Below, one piece after another: positions 9,445 through 17,686 of a stretch of 64,000 bases of DNA. Under the pieces are notes generated by a model. That model was not told the origin of the DNA and ran no database searches. It saw only the letters and a list, made by a program, of their open reading frames with translations. The stretch's first letter is position 1, and every line of letters begins with the position of its first letter. Position numbers and translations under genes: made by a program. This DNA comes from Rickettsiales bacterium (lineage in GTDB: Bacteria; Pseudomonadota; Alphaproteobacteria; Rickettsiales; UBA1997): the NCBI GenBank assembly GCA_017475895.1, contig JAFVEQ010000020.1, positions 1-64,000 on the forward strand, read 5' to 3'.

Positions 9445-10110
9445 ATGATGGATACAACAATCAACATTGTAAAGGATTACATAAGAAAACTGTTTTGCAA
9501 CGAATCTACAGGACATGACTACTACCACGCCATAAGAGTTGAGAGTACAGCCAACAAAATATGCGACATCGAAGGTGGTAATAGACTGGTGGTTAGATTG
9601 GCGTCATTACTACATGATGTTATTGACGATAAGATTCAAGATAGTTTAAATAAAAAATATGAAAAGTTTGAAACATTTTTTGAAAAATTAGACATTTCCG
9701 ATGTGGATAAAGAAAATATTTTATACATAATGAATAATATGTCCTTTTCGAAAATGTTAGAAAGTGGTAGTGGTGCTAACAATATGTTAGAATTAGCCAT
9801 AGTGTCCGATGCGGATAAAATAGACTCTGTCGGTGCCATAGGTATAGCTAGAACTTTTGCCTATGGTGGCAGAGTCGGAAATAAAATATATGATCCCGAA
9901 ATAAAACCAGAGCTAAATTTAACAAGGGAAGAATACAAAAGAAAAGGGAGAATTACCACAACTCTTAATCATTTTGATGAAAAACTTTTACAAATCGACA
10001 AGTATATAATCACCGAAACTGGGAAAAAAATCATAAGACCTAGAATTGACTTTATAAAAATGTTTAAGAGGCAATTTATTAACGAATGGAATTCAATTTT
10101 GGAGGAATAA
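9445..10110 (+). CDS. HD-domain phosphohydrolase, YedJ-like
   Basis: 221 aa, cytoplasmic. Metal-ligand motifs of the HD superfamily are in order: HDYYHAIRV (first His), LASLLHDVIDDK (the HD pair) and VSDADKIDSVGAIGIARTFAYGG, the distal Asp block typical of the YedJ-like subgroup. Such proteins hydrolyse phosphate esters or nucleotides; the substrate is not known. It begins 1 bp after the rho stop and ends directly at the bioB ATG, so it is almost certainly cotranscribed with both. Two adjacent ATGs (9445, 9448) are possible starts. Confidence 0.85.
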   Translation: MMDTTINIVKDYIRKLFCNESTGHDYYHAIRVESTANKICDIEGGNRLVVRLASLLHDVIDDKIQDSLNKKYEKFETFFEKLDISDVDKENILYIMNNMSFSKMLESGSGANNMLELAIVSDADKIDSVGAIGIARTFAYGGRVGNKIYDPEIKPELNLTREEYKRKGRITTTLNHFDEKLLQIDKYIITETGKKIIRPRIDFIKMFKRQFINEWNSILEE

Positions 10111-11091
10111 ATGCTAGATCTAAAAACAATAAAAAGTAAATCATTAAAAAATGAGTTTTTAACCAGAGAGGAGTGCAAGGAGGTGTTGAACTGTCCTGAC
10201 AGTAAAATTAATGAATTAATTGACACCGTTTATGAAATAAGAAAAAAATATAAGGGCAATTTGGTTGAAATACAAATTTTAACCAACGCCAAAAGCGGTA
10301 ACTGTAGTCAGGATTGTAAATACTGTGCCCAGTCCTGTGTGTCAAAAGCTAACATAGAAAAATATCCATTAATAGAATATGATAAGCTTTTGCAACACGG
10401 TAAAATTGGATTGGATAAAAAGGTTGCTAGACATTGTATAGGTTTAAGTGGAATTAAATTCACAGACAAACAAATTGATGATTTTTGTGACTATGTAAAA
10501 AACCTTAAAAAAGAAGTCAACACCGATATCTGTTGTTCCATAGGTTTTTTAACCAGAGAACAGGCTAAAAAACTAAAGGAAGCCGGAGTTAATAGAATAA
10601 ATCATAATCTAAATACCGGTAGAAATAACTACAGCAACATTTGTAGCACTCATACCTATGATGAAAGAATAAAAAACATAAAAATGTTTCAGGATGTTGG
10701 TTTTGAAATGTGTTGCGGTGGAATAATAGGTTTAGGGGAAAACGATGATGACATTATAGACATGTTAATGGATGTAAAAAACATAAATCCAAAATCTGTT
10801 CCAATAAATTTTCTAATTCCCATAAAAGGTACACCCTTTGAAAAGCAAAATTTAGAAAAATTAACACCAGAATATTGTCTAAAAGTTTTGTGTTTAGCAA
10901 GATTATTAAATCCGCAGGCAGATGTCAGATGTGCCGCCGGCAGAGAGTTATATATAAAGGAAAAACAAAATTTAATGCTTAAAATAGTAAACTCAATATT
11001 TGCCTCCGGATATCTTACGGCCGATGGACAGGGTATAGATGACACAATTAAACTGGTGAAATCCGCCGGTTTTGAGTATGTGGTAGAATAG
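10111..11091 (+). CDS. bioB: Biotin synthase
   Basis: 326 aa, the usual length. It inserts sulfur into dethiobiotin by radical SAM chemistry. The radical 4Fe-4S site is CSQDCKYC (C65, C69, C72). The auxiliary cluster ligands also appear conserved: Cys in ARHCIGLSG, Cys in DICCSIGFL, Cys in EMCCGGIIGLGE and Arg in ADVRCAAGRE. GGIIGLGE and the TADGQGIDDT C-terminus match BioB rather than HydE or other relatives. GGAGG just before the ATG is a strong ribosome site. No other biotin gene is in the window, so the cell either completes the pathway elsewhere or takes up dethiobiotin. Confidence 0.93.
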   Translation: MLDLKTIKSKSLKNEFLTREECKEVLNCPDSKINELIDTVYEIRKKYKGNLVEIQILTNAKSGNCSQDCKYCAQSCVSKANIEKYPLIEYDKLLQHGKIGLDKKVARHCIGLSGIKFTDKQIDDFCDYVKNLKKEVNTDICCSIGFLTREQAKKLKEAGVNRINHNLNTGRNNYSNICSTHTYDERIKNIKMFQDVGFEMCCGGIIGLGENDDDIIDMLMDVKNINPKSVPINFLIPIKGTPFEKQNLEKLTPEYCLKVLCLARLLNPQADVRCAAGRELYIKEKQNLMLKIVNSIFASGYLTADGQGIDDTIKLVKSAGFEYVVE

Positions 11092-11105
11092 ATTAATACC
11101 GTTAA

Positions 11106-11447
11106 CTATAGGTCAAAATTATTTATTTTAGCGTCTATGATCTGATGTTGTGCTAGCTTCTTTGATAACATTATTAAGCCATTGAAATCATTCTCATCAG
11201 TGACCTTGTTTTTTCTTTCAAAACCACATTTTTTACATCTGTGAAGTATTACAAAGTCTCCATTTTTCTGTAGCACTGACACCGGTTCCATAAGACCGCC
11301 ACAACTACAATCTCTATCACCGGGATTATTATCCACATGTTTTGAATAGAAACACTTAGGGCAATGATTTGTAAAACCATTTCCCTTAACTTCGTAGCCA
11401 CAGTTTTCGCAGGTAAAATCTTCTACGGTTTTTGTAAACTTCTTCAT
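11106..11447 (-). CDS. RNHCP-domain zinc-finger protein
   Basis: 113 aa. It matches the small RNHCP family: FTCENCGYEV, then GFTNHCPKCFYSKHVD..PGDR, then CSCGGLMEPV, and HRCKKCGFERKNKV. The four Cys pairs suggest two zinc knuckles. The molecular function of the family is not established. The start is 1 bp after the cysS stop on the same strand, so it is cotranscribed with cysS and may be linked to translation or RNA. Confidence 0.85.
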   Translation of the reverse strand: MKKFTKTVEDFTCENCGYEVKGNGFTNHCPKCFYSKHVDNNPGDRDCSCGGLMEPVSVLQKNGDFVILHRCKKCGFERKNKVTDENDFNGLIMLSKKLAQHQIIDAKINNFDL

Positions 11448-11448
11448 T

Positions 11449-12786
11449 TTATTTTAAAATCTCCCATTCAACTTTATCCTTCATATCCTTTAAAATTATA
11501 TTATGTTCCTTCAAATAATCTCGTATTTTATCGCTTTCTACCCAATTTTTTTGTTGTCTTGCCACATTTCTTTTTTCTATCAAATCATTTATCTCAGCCT
11601 CAGAAAGATCAGTTTGCTTCATATTTTTGATATCAAATATATTTTGGTCAAACAAACCTAAGAAAACAAGTGAGTTTTTAAGTTTAATATATTCTTTATT
11701 TTTATTAAATTCGTTGAGTAATGCTAATGCCTGTGGTGTATTTATATCATTACATAAACAATTCAAAAGTTCTTCCGGTACAAAATATTCGCCATCAACA
11801 ACAATAGTATTTTTATGCAATTCTTTTAAATTTTTGTCCGCCTCCAAAATAAGATTTTCATTAAAATCCAATGGCTTTCTATAGTGATTTTTTAACATAG
11901 CGAAACGCAACACTGAACCACATATACCTCTATTTCTAATCTCCTCTATGGTGGTAAAATTTCCAAGAGATTTTGACATTTTTTCGCCATTAACCATTAA
12001 AAAACCAGTGTGAAACCAATATCTAGCAAAATTACTACCCTCAAATGCACAGCGACTTTGTGCTATTTCATTTTCATGATGTGGAAATTTTAAATCCACA
12101 CCACCACAGTGTATATCGAAATTCTCACCCAAATATTTATTACTCATGGCGGAACATTCTATATGCCAACCGGGTCTACCGACACTCCAAGGACTATTAA
12201 ATTTACTGGATTCGTCGTCTATATCCAAACTTGGTTTCCATAACACAAAATCCAAATCATTTCTCTTGTAATTTTCTTTATTTTTATCGGCATCCGCTCT
12301 CAATTCCTCAAGATTTCTGCCGGACAGTTTACCATATCCTTTGTAGCTATTGACATCAAACAGCACATGTCCATTTGATACGTATGCATGCCCATTTGCA
12401 ATTAATTTTTCTATAACCTTTATAATCTCAGCTATATGCTCCGTTGCCTTTGGTTCATAGGTGGGTTTCATGTTATTTATGTAAGACATATCAATGTTAC
12501 AATACTCTATAACTTCCTTTGTCAACTGTTGTATTGTTATACCTCTTTCCGTTGCTCTTTTGTTGATTTTATCATCAACATCGGTTATATTTCTGACATA
12601 TACAACATTTTTATATAGATGTTTTAGCACTCTGACCAATACATCCACAACTATTGTGGTTCTGGCATGTCCCAGATGTGCCTTATCATAAACAGTCAGA
12701 CCGCAGGAATAAAGTTTAATATTATCAGCGTCCAGTGGTCTAAATTCTTCTATTTTCTTTGTTAATGAGTTATATAGTTTTAACAT
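11449..12786 (-). CDS. cysS: Cysteinyl-tRNA synthetase
   Basis: 445 aa, close to the usual ~460. It charges tRNA-Cys. Class I motifs: AHLGHART (HIGH) near residue 37 and EKMSKSLGN (KMSKS) near residue 265. Zinc-site residues are visible in YSCGLTVYD, GWHIECSAM and KFPHHENEIAQS. VRNITDVDDKINKRA is the conserved block after the first motif. It is the first gene of the cysS-RNHCP pair. Confidence 0.97.
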   Translation of the reverse strand: MLKLYNSLTKKIEEFRPLDADNIKLYSCGLTVYDKAHLGHARTTIVVDVLVRVLKHLYKNVVYVRNITDVDDKINKRATERGITIQQLTKEVIEYCNIDMSYINNMKPTYEPKATEHIAEIIKVIEKLIANGHAYVSNGHVLFDVNSYKGYGKLSGRNLEELRADADKNKENYKRNDLDFVLWKPSLDIDDESSKFNSPWSVGRPGWHIECSAMSNKYLGENFDIHCGGVDLKFPHHENEIAQSRCAFEGSNFARYWFHTGFLMVNGEKMSKSLGNFTTIEEIRNRGICGSVLRFAMLKNHYRKPLDFNENLILEADKNLKELHKNTIVVDGEYFVPEELLNCLCNDINTPQALALLNEFNKNKEYIKLKNSLVFLGLFDQNIFDIKNMKQTDLSEAEINDLIEKRNVARQQKNWVESDKIRDYLKEHNIILKDMKDKVEWEILK

Positions 12787-12804
12787 AAATCAAATATGTT
12801 ATTA

Positions 12805-13119
12805 TTAAAACATGCCGTTCAGTAAATTTGAATTGCCGCCAATATTGCCCAAATTGTTTTTTTTTTCTTCATCTATTTTATCTTTACAGTTGTTATATGC
12901 CACCAATATCAAATCCTCTAACATATCTTTGTTATCCTTATCTAACATACCCTCCTTTATATCGATTTTAACCATTTTATATGTACCATTAAGTTGAACC
13001 TTTACACTGCCACCGCCAGCCTTTCCTTCAAAAATCGTATTTTTCATTTTCTCTTGACTTTCCTGTAGTTTTCTCTGCATTGCCTGCGCCTGTTGCATTA
13101 GCTGTTGCATATTTATCAT
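12805..13119 (-). CDS. ybaB: YbaB/EbfC nucleoid-associated protein
   Basis: 104 aa, the normal size. It starts with an amphipathic Gln/Met-rich helix (MQQLMQQAQAMQRKLQESQE), then a beta core (GSVKVQLNGTYKMVKIDI) and a second helix (MLEDLILVAYNNCKDKIDEE), the EbfC dimer plan. Family members bind DNA as dimers. The gene usually sits between dnaX and recR; neither is adjacent here. cysS lies 18 bp downstream on the same strand. Confidence 0.88.
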   Translation of the reverse strand: MINMQQLMQQAQAMQRKLQESQEKMKNTIFEGKAGGGSVKVQLNGTYKMVKIDIKEGMLDKDNKDMLEDLILVAYNNCKDKIDEEKKNNLGNIGGNSNLLNGMF

Positions 13120-13226
13120 TTTGCGAATTTAAAATTAATGTAGTAAGATCTTAAACTTTTGTTATTTAAAATCAATGTTTAGTTTACCTTTTTGTGGTGT
13201 TTGGTACGGAGGTGCTTATCTCACGT

Positions 13227-14090
13227 TTACGAATTTGATTTAATACACATTACTCCAAACGTTTTTCTCTTTGGAGAACAATATTTTTCACAATCAGCCT
13301 CTTTTGCGATTTCAACTGGAATATCTATATCACAGTCAAAACATATCCCCGCCACATCCATCAAAGGTTTATATGATGGACACCGCAATACACTTGGGCG
13401 ATTTCCTCCCATTTGTGGTAAGATAATTCTGTTTGGGCAAACATCACAAACCGTATCATCCTCCAAACATTGAGTTATCACTCTGACGACTTCAGGATAA
13501 TCGCAGCTAAAACATTTTCCGCTCCATGAACGTAACGGTTTATCTTCAGGACATGATAAATAAGACGCAGTATAGTCTTTATCATTATTCCATGGATAGG
13601 ATATAGATACTCGATTAGGGCAAATCTTTGCATATTCTACAGATAAGTCAATCTCAAAAGGATAGTCACATGGAAAACACCATTTTTTTGAACCAGATAC
13701 GGATAATAGGGGTTTATTCGGTGGACATTTACCATCGTCTGCTTGCATGCCATATTGTTGAATAGCATTGTGTATTTCTTTAAACTCTCCATCATATACA
13801 CGATTGTTTTCAATTTTTTCAGCTAAGCAATGTCCATATTTTTCATCTCTTATGGGATATTCTTGGGGACAATTTTTCAATCCGCAATATATTTGTCCCC
13901 GCGGATAAAAAACCTTTCTGTTGGGGCAAAGAGCTTTACAGGTTTCTCCCGTGTTTATCTCAAAACTGTTTGTATCATTACAATCTGTGCATTTTCCATT
14001 AATCACAAGCTCACAATTTTGATTTTCTTGCGCATTAACAAAATACGGAAGCAAAATGAGACTCATAATAAACATCAAAATTTTATGCAT
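13227..14090 (-). CDS. Secreted Cys-rich repeat protein
   Basis: 287 aa with a clear signal peptide (MHKILMFIMSLILLPYFVNA, cleavage before QEN). The mature protein is built from Cys-rich units about 60 residues long. The repeated core is CP..KPL...SG..CF.CDYP followed after 15-25 residues by CPNR (CPNRK, CPNRV, CPNRI, then a variant SPKRK). About 27 cysteines in under 270 residues imply many disulfides in the periplasm or outside the cell. I do not recognise the family. GGGAGG is placed 8 bases before the ATG, a strong ribosome site. A DsbA-like protein encoded at 26021 could oxidise it, but that link is inference. Confidence 0.75.
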   Translation of the reverse strand: MHKILMFIMSLILLPYFVNAQENQNCELVINGKCTDCNDTNSFEINTGETCKALCPNRKVFYPRGQIYCGLKNCPQEYPIRDEKYGHCLAEKIENNRVYDGEFKEIHNAIQQYGMQADDGKCPPNKPLLSVSGSKKWCFPCDYPFEIDLSVEYAKICPNRVSISYPWNNDKDYTASYLSCPEDKPLRSWSGKCFSCDYPEVVRVITQCLEDDTVCDVCPNRIILPQMGGNRPSVLRCPSYKPLMDVAGICFDCDIDIPVEIAKEADCEKYCSPKRKTFGVMCIKSNS

Positions 14091-14123
14091 TTATTACCTC
14101 CCAATCGGCAATTAAAATTATTT

Positions 14124-14324
14124 TTAAATTAAGTAATTTATAATTGCTGGAGTTAACCCCTCTATACTCCATCCTTCTTTTAAAAACGTTGGGAACTCTT
14201 CCTCGTAATCCCTCATCACTTGCCAAGCATATTTTTCTGAAACCACTTTTTTCAAGTTCTCTTCTACTTTCTTTTTATATTCTTCTAAAGTCATCTTCTG
14301 CACTTCTTTTGTTTCTGTGGTCAT
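14124..14324 (-). CDS. Small hypothetical protein
   Basis: 66 aa, no signal or membrane segment. It is highly charged with a Lys/Glu helix (MTLEEYKKKVEENLKKVV) followed by a more hydrophobic C-terminus (WQVMRDYEEEFPTFLKEGWSIEGLTPAIINYLI). AAGGG lies about 9 bases before the ATG, supporting translation. It is upstream of the Cys-rich gene on the same strand, 33 bp away. The function is unknown. Confidence 0.6.
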   Translation of the reverse strand: MTTETKEVQKMTLEEYKKKVEENLKKVVSEKYAWQVMRDYEEEFPTFLKEGWSIEGLTPAIINYLI

Positions 14325-14400
14325 TTTGTTTTTCCCTTTTGTTTGTTAACTTTCTCATTTTTGTAATCAAGTCTAAAAGAACTAGAAACAATTCAAATAT

Positions 14401-15093
14401 TTACGAAAAATCAACTATTTTTTTATCTTTTATGGTTATGATTTTATCACAATTTTTTGCCAATTCAATGTTATGCGATACCATCAACAATGCCAAATTG
14501 TATCTTCTGACTATATCAAAAAATAAATTCATAACATTTTTTGAATTAACCTCGTCCAAATTACCGGTAGGCTCATCCGCCAATATCAACTTTGGATGAT
14601 TCACCACAGCCCTAGCAATAGCAACTCTTTGTTTCTCACCACCGGACAGCTCCGCTGGCATGTTATTGATTTTATTCTTTAGATATAAAAGTTCCAGCAA
14701 TTCTTCTGCTTTTTTGAAAGCTTCCTTTTTGCTGTAGCCGCTAATCAGCAGTGGAATTGCTACATTTTCAAGGGTCGTAAATTCTGGAAAAACGTTGTAG
14801 GCCTGATAAACAAACCCTATGTTATTTTTTCTAATATTAGTTCTTTCCTTTTCGCTTAATACGGTTGTGTTTACACCATTTATCCAAACAGAGCCACCCG
14901 TGGGTGTGTCTATTAGACCACACATCTGCAACAACGTTGTTTTTCCACAACCAGATTTACCTATAAATGAAACTATTTCACCACTCTGTATTGAAAAAGA
15001 GGAATCTTCTATAACGGAAAATTCGTTTTTTGATCCCTCTTTAAACTTTTTTGTAATATTTTTAGTTTCTAAAACTATTGTGCTGATTCCCAT
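14401..15093 (-). CDS. ABC transporter ATP-binding protein, LolD-like
   Basis: 230 aa. Complete ABC ATPase: Walker A GKSGCGKTT (45-53), Q-loop VYQAYNVFPEFTTLENV, signature LSGGEKQRVAIARA, Walker B LILADEPTGNLDE and the H-loop VSHN. The LENVAIPLLISG region and overall size match the LolD/MacB/FtsE group. LolD powers release of outer membrane lipoproteins from the inner membrane with LolC/E. No permease gene is adjacent, so the partner lies elsewhere and the LolD name is provisional. The start overlaps the ferredoxin gene by 19 bp. Confidence 0.85.
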   Translation of the reverse strand: MGISTIVLETKNITKKFKEGSKNEFSVIEDSSFSIQSGEIVSFIGKSGCGKTTLLQMCGLIDTPTGGSVWINGVNTTVLSEKERTNIRKNNIGFVYQAYNVFPEFTTLENVAIPLLISGYSKKEAFKKAEELLELLYLKNKINNMPAELSGGEKQRVAIARAVVNHPKLILADEPTGNLDEVNSKNVMNLFFDIVRRYNLALLMVSHNIELAKNCDKIITIKDKKIVDFS

Positions 15094-15314
15094 TCTCCAG
15101 CGTGACTATTATTGTATTCGATATTACTAGAATCTGCCTCGCTATCTTCAAGTATAACCCCTTCGTCAACTATTGTTTGGCAAACACCACAATCTATACA
15201 TTGGCTGGCATCAATCACAAATTCACCTGAATTCTTTCTAAAACAATTACAAGGGCAAGACATTGCCGCTTCTTCCAATTTTGAGTCTTTTGTTTTAACT
15301 ACTACTCTTGGCAT
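15075..15314 (-). CDS. Ferredoxin, apparently a single 4Fe-4S cluster
   Basis: 79 aa. Cysteines are C20, C22, C24 (SCPCNCF) and C39, C42, C45 (CIDCGVC). In 2x4Fe-4S ferredoxins the second motif is CxxCxxCxxxCP; here it reads CIDCGVCQTIVDEGVI with no fourth Cys-Pro, so only one cluster (three Cys from CIDCGVC plus one from SCPCNC) seems likely. An acidic C-terminal tail (ILEDSEADSSNIEY) follows. It is a small soluble electron carrier. It lies 58 bp downstream of hydF and overlaps the LolD-like gene; a role as hydrogenase redox partner is possible but unproven. Confidence 0.8.
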   Translation of the reverse strand: MPRVVVKTKDSKLEEAAMSCPCNCFRKNSGEFVIDASQCIDCGVCQTIVDEGVILEDSEADSSNIEYNNSHAGEWESAQ

Positions 15315-15372
15315 TAGTTTAAATGTTGTTAAGTAGCCGTTATGCTAAAATATTTTTTGTATAAATCAAGTT

Positions 15373-16599
15373 TTATTTCAGTCTAAACACCTTAAAGCAC
15401 CTGTGTAACAGTTCCAAACCATTAGCACAGGCAAAGACCATACCGTAGTTAATATATTTTATATTTAGTTTATCCAACAGTCGCAACCGTGAATTATATT
15501 CCTGTTTGTCTATCATACAACCACCACAAATTATAGCTAAATCATACTTTTTTAACTTTTCCTCTTCCATAAAGGTATCGCCAAAATTAAAATCAATATT
15601 GATATTCTTATAATTTGTAATTTTTTTTATAATGTTAGGGATTTGTACTGTCGCTATATCATTACATTTTCTGTCGTGTTTACAGGCTTCCACTATCAAA
15701 ACATTTCCATTATTCTGTAGGTCACATAGCTTTTTAACTCCATCAAAAAATCTTAAAATATTTCCACCACTCATGAAATTAGTCATCAACATTGAAAATG
15801 TTGTTAAATAAACATTATTTGGTATGTAACTGTATATTGTGCCCAAAGCCTGACTATCTGTTATTACAAAAAACAAGTCCTTTAAACTATCTATAAGGCT
15901 TTTAAATTCTTGAGCGTTAAAATCTTTTAGACTAGGTTTATACAATACCGGTATAGCACCAGCCTTTAATAGCCTTTCGATTGTTATACTTTGAGGCCTT
16001 AGTAGTCGTAATTCCGGACTTTCTTCATCCATTGGTATGACCAGCAAAACAAACCTATTGCATAGGTTTACATTTGGTAAAAAATCGACAGCATAAACAT
16101 TTTGTTTTTTATAGTTCTTTATTATAAAATCCGTAACCACCAACTGCTTCGAAAAATCATTACAGTTCACAACTGAACATTTACAATCATTAATAACATC
16201 ATAATTTTTATCGCCGCTAAAATCGTTATAAATTACAAGGTGTTGTTTATTTTGTTTTTTTATGTAAATTAAAGTGTCGTTTTCTTCTTTTGAAAGTTTT
16301 TTAACACCGTTTTTTACAACAAGGATAATCAAATCGCTATTGTCAATAACATTTAGTGTTTTTTGTCTCTTCTTTTCTCCCAATTCTCCACTTTCATCTA
16401 TGCCGGCAGTATCAATAATTTTGACCGCACCAAATCCATGTATTTCCATCAAACTCTTTACACTATCCGCCGTTGTACCAGCTTTATTATCAACTATTGA
16501 CTTGTTTTTCTGACCCGTTATTAAATTAAAGAGAGTTGATTTACCAACGTTCATTTTGCCAACTATACTAATGATGATTCTTTCTTTAAATTGTCCCAT
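15373..16599 (-). CDS. hydF: [FeFe]-hydrogenase maturation GTPase HydF
   Basis: 408 aa, the usual length. HydF is the GTPase scaffold on which the 2Fe subcluster is assembled before transfer to the hydrogenase. The N-terminal GTPase domain has G1 GKMNVGKS (14-21), the G2 Thr in AGTTADSV and G3 DTAG. A dimerisation domain is followed by the cluster domain with EACKHDRKC (the CxH motif) and ICGGCM (the CxxC motif, with Ile where His often precedes). It overlaps the end of hydE by 14 bp, so the two are cotranscribed. Confidence 0.93.
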   Translation of the reverse strand: MGQFKERIIISIVGKMNVGKSTLFNLITGQKNKSIVDNKAGTTADSVKSLMEIHGFGAVKIIDTAGIDESGELGEKKRQKTLNVIDNSDLIILVVKNGVKKLSKEENDTLIYIKKQNKQHLVIYNDFSGDKNYDVINDCKCSVVNCNDFSKQLVVTDFIIKNYKKQNVYAVDFLPNVNLCNRFVLLVIPMDEESPELRLLRPQSITIERLLKAGAIPVLYKPSLKDFNAQEFKSLIDSLKDLFFVITDSQALGTIYSYIPNNVYLTTFSMLMTNFMSGGNILRFFDGVKKLCDLQNNGNVLIVEACKHDRKCNDIATVQIPNIIKKITNYKNINIDFNFGDTFMEEEKLKKYDLAIICGGCMIDKQEYNSRLRLLDKLNIKYINYGMVFACANGLELLHRCFKVFRLK

Positions 16600-17686
16600 T
16601 TCGTCTACCTTTTATTTTATTAATATAATGCGGGCTAGAATCTTTGTTTGAATAGACTATGTGTAAACCATTATTTTCAATGTTTTTAGCAAACAATTTT
16701 AATGTTTCATCCCCATCGTTATCAATGTTTGGCTTATTTTGATAAAGTTGATAATTGTGTCTGTTGCTTTTTGGAGTTATGGCCGGCATAGCCACATTAC
16801 TAGCTATTTTTAACGCCGTCATCCTACCATCACCCGAGATAACATCTAAAGCCGTTGCCGCAGCTATGTTTGCTGTAGGTTTACATATTCTTAACATACA
16901 CAAAAAATTCAAGGTTTTATTTAAAATTTTAAATTTGTTTTTATTCCAGTTGTCAATATTTTCAATAGTGGCTAACGGAGTATCCGTATGTATTATGTAC
17001 GGCCCAAGTCCAAACATATCAAATTTATCATCCAGAAAAAATCTTAGATCCTTTACAATATCTTCATCCGTCTGATGCGGTACCCCTATCATGTTTCCGG
17101 TTCCCACCTGATAGTCAGCATCATTCAAATCCTGTAGACATTGCAATCTCTTTGCATGTGAATGGTCAGATGGATGCAATTTTTTATATAATTCTTCGCT
17201 ACTGGTTTCGATTCTCAACAGATATCTATTTACCCCCAATTCCCGCAGTTCTTTATAAAAATCAAAATCAAATTCACCACTTGACAGTGTTATGTTTAAA
17301 AAATTATACTTATTCTTTATGGTTTTGATAACGTTTCTTAAATAATCCTTAAAGTCATCAGTGGTTAATTCACCGGACTGTAAAACTATCGACTGTATTT
17401 TACTATCCACAACAAAATCAACACAACTCATTATGTCTTCAATACTTAATCTGTATCTGATAACTTTACTATTGCCACTTCTTATGCCACAGTATAGACA
17501 ATTTTTTCTACAGATATTTGAAAATTCAATTAATCCCCTCGCAAAAACTCCATTACCAAAAACATCGTTTTTAACTCTGGATGAATAATTCCACAATTTC
17601 TTCTGCTGTTCTCCTTCACAGTTTAGTACTTCAATTAATTCTTTATCATTAAAATTAATCAAATTTTCAAAATTGTCTATAGTCAT
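16586..17686 (-). CDS. hydE: [FeFe]-hydrogenase maturation radical SAM protein HydE
   Basis: 366 aa. Radical SAM site CRKNCLYC (C59, C63, C66) inside EFSNICRKNCLYCGIR, typical of HydE. Other HydE-like blocks are VLQSGE, RYLLRIETSSEELYKKLHP and GTGNMIGVPHQTDEDIVKDL, with C-terminal RMTALKIASNVAMPAITP. HydE acts in making the organometallic part of the H-cluster. The start codon overlaps the polA stop (TAATG) and the gene end overlaps hydF, so polA-hydE-hydF look like one transcript. hydG and a hydrogenase gene are not in the window. Confidence 0.93.
   Translation of the reverse strand: MTIDNFENLINFNDKELIEVLNCEGEQQKKLWNYSSRVKNDVFGNGVFARGLIEFSNICRKNCLYCGIRSGNSKVIRYRLSIEDIMSCVDFVVDSKIQSIVLQSGELTTDDFKDYLRNVIKTIKNKYNFLNITLSSGEFDFDFYKELRELGVNRYLLRIETSSEELYKKLHPSDHSHAKRLQCLQDLNDADYQVGTGNMIGVPHQTDEDIVKDLRFFLDDKFDMFGLGPYIIHTDTPLATIENIDNWNKNKFKILNKTLNFLCMLRICKPTANIAAATALDVISGDGRMTALKIASNVAMPAITPKSNRHNYQLYQNKPNIDNDGDETLKLFAKNIENNGLHIVYSNKDSSPHYINKIKGRRNGTI

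Noticed and set aside
13193..13226. A relatively G-rich spot near ybaB that might be the SRP RNA (ffs often lies near dnaX-ybaB)
   Set aside because: The conserved GGAAGG...AGCAG loop of SRP RNA is absent, and the stretch is too short.
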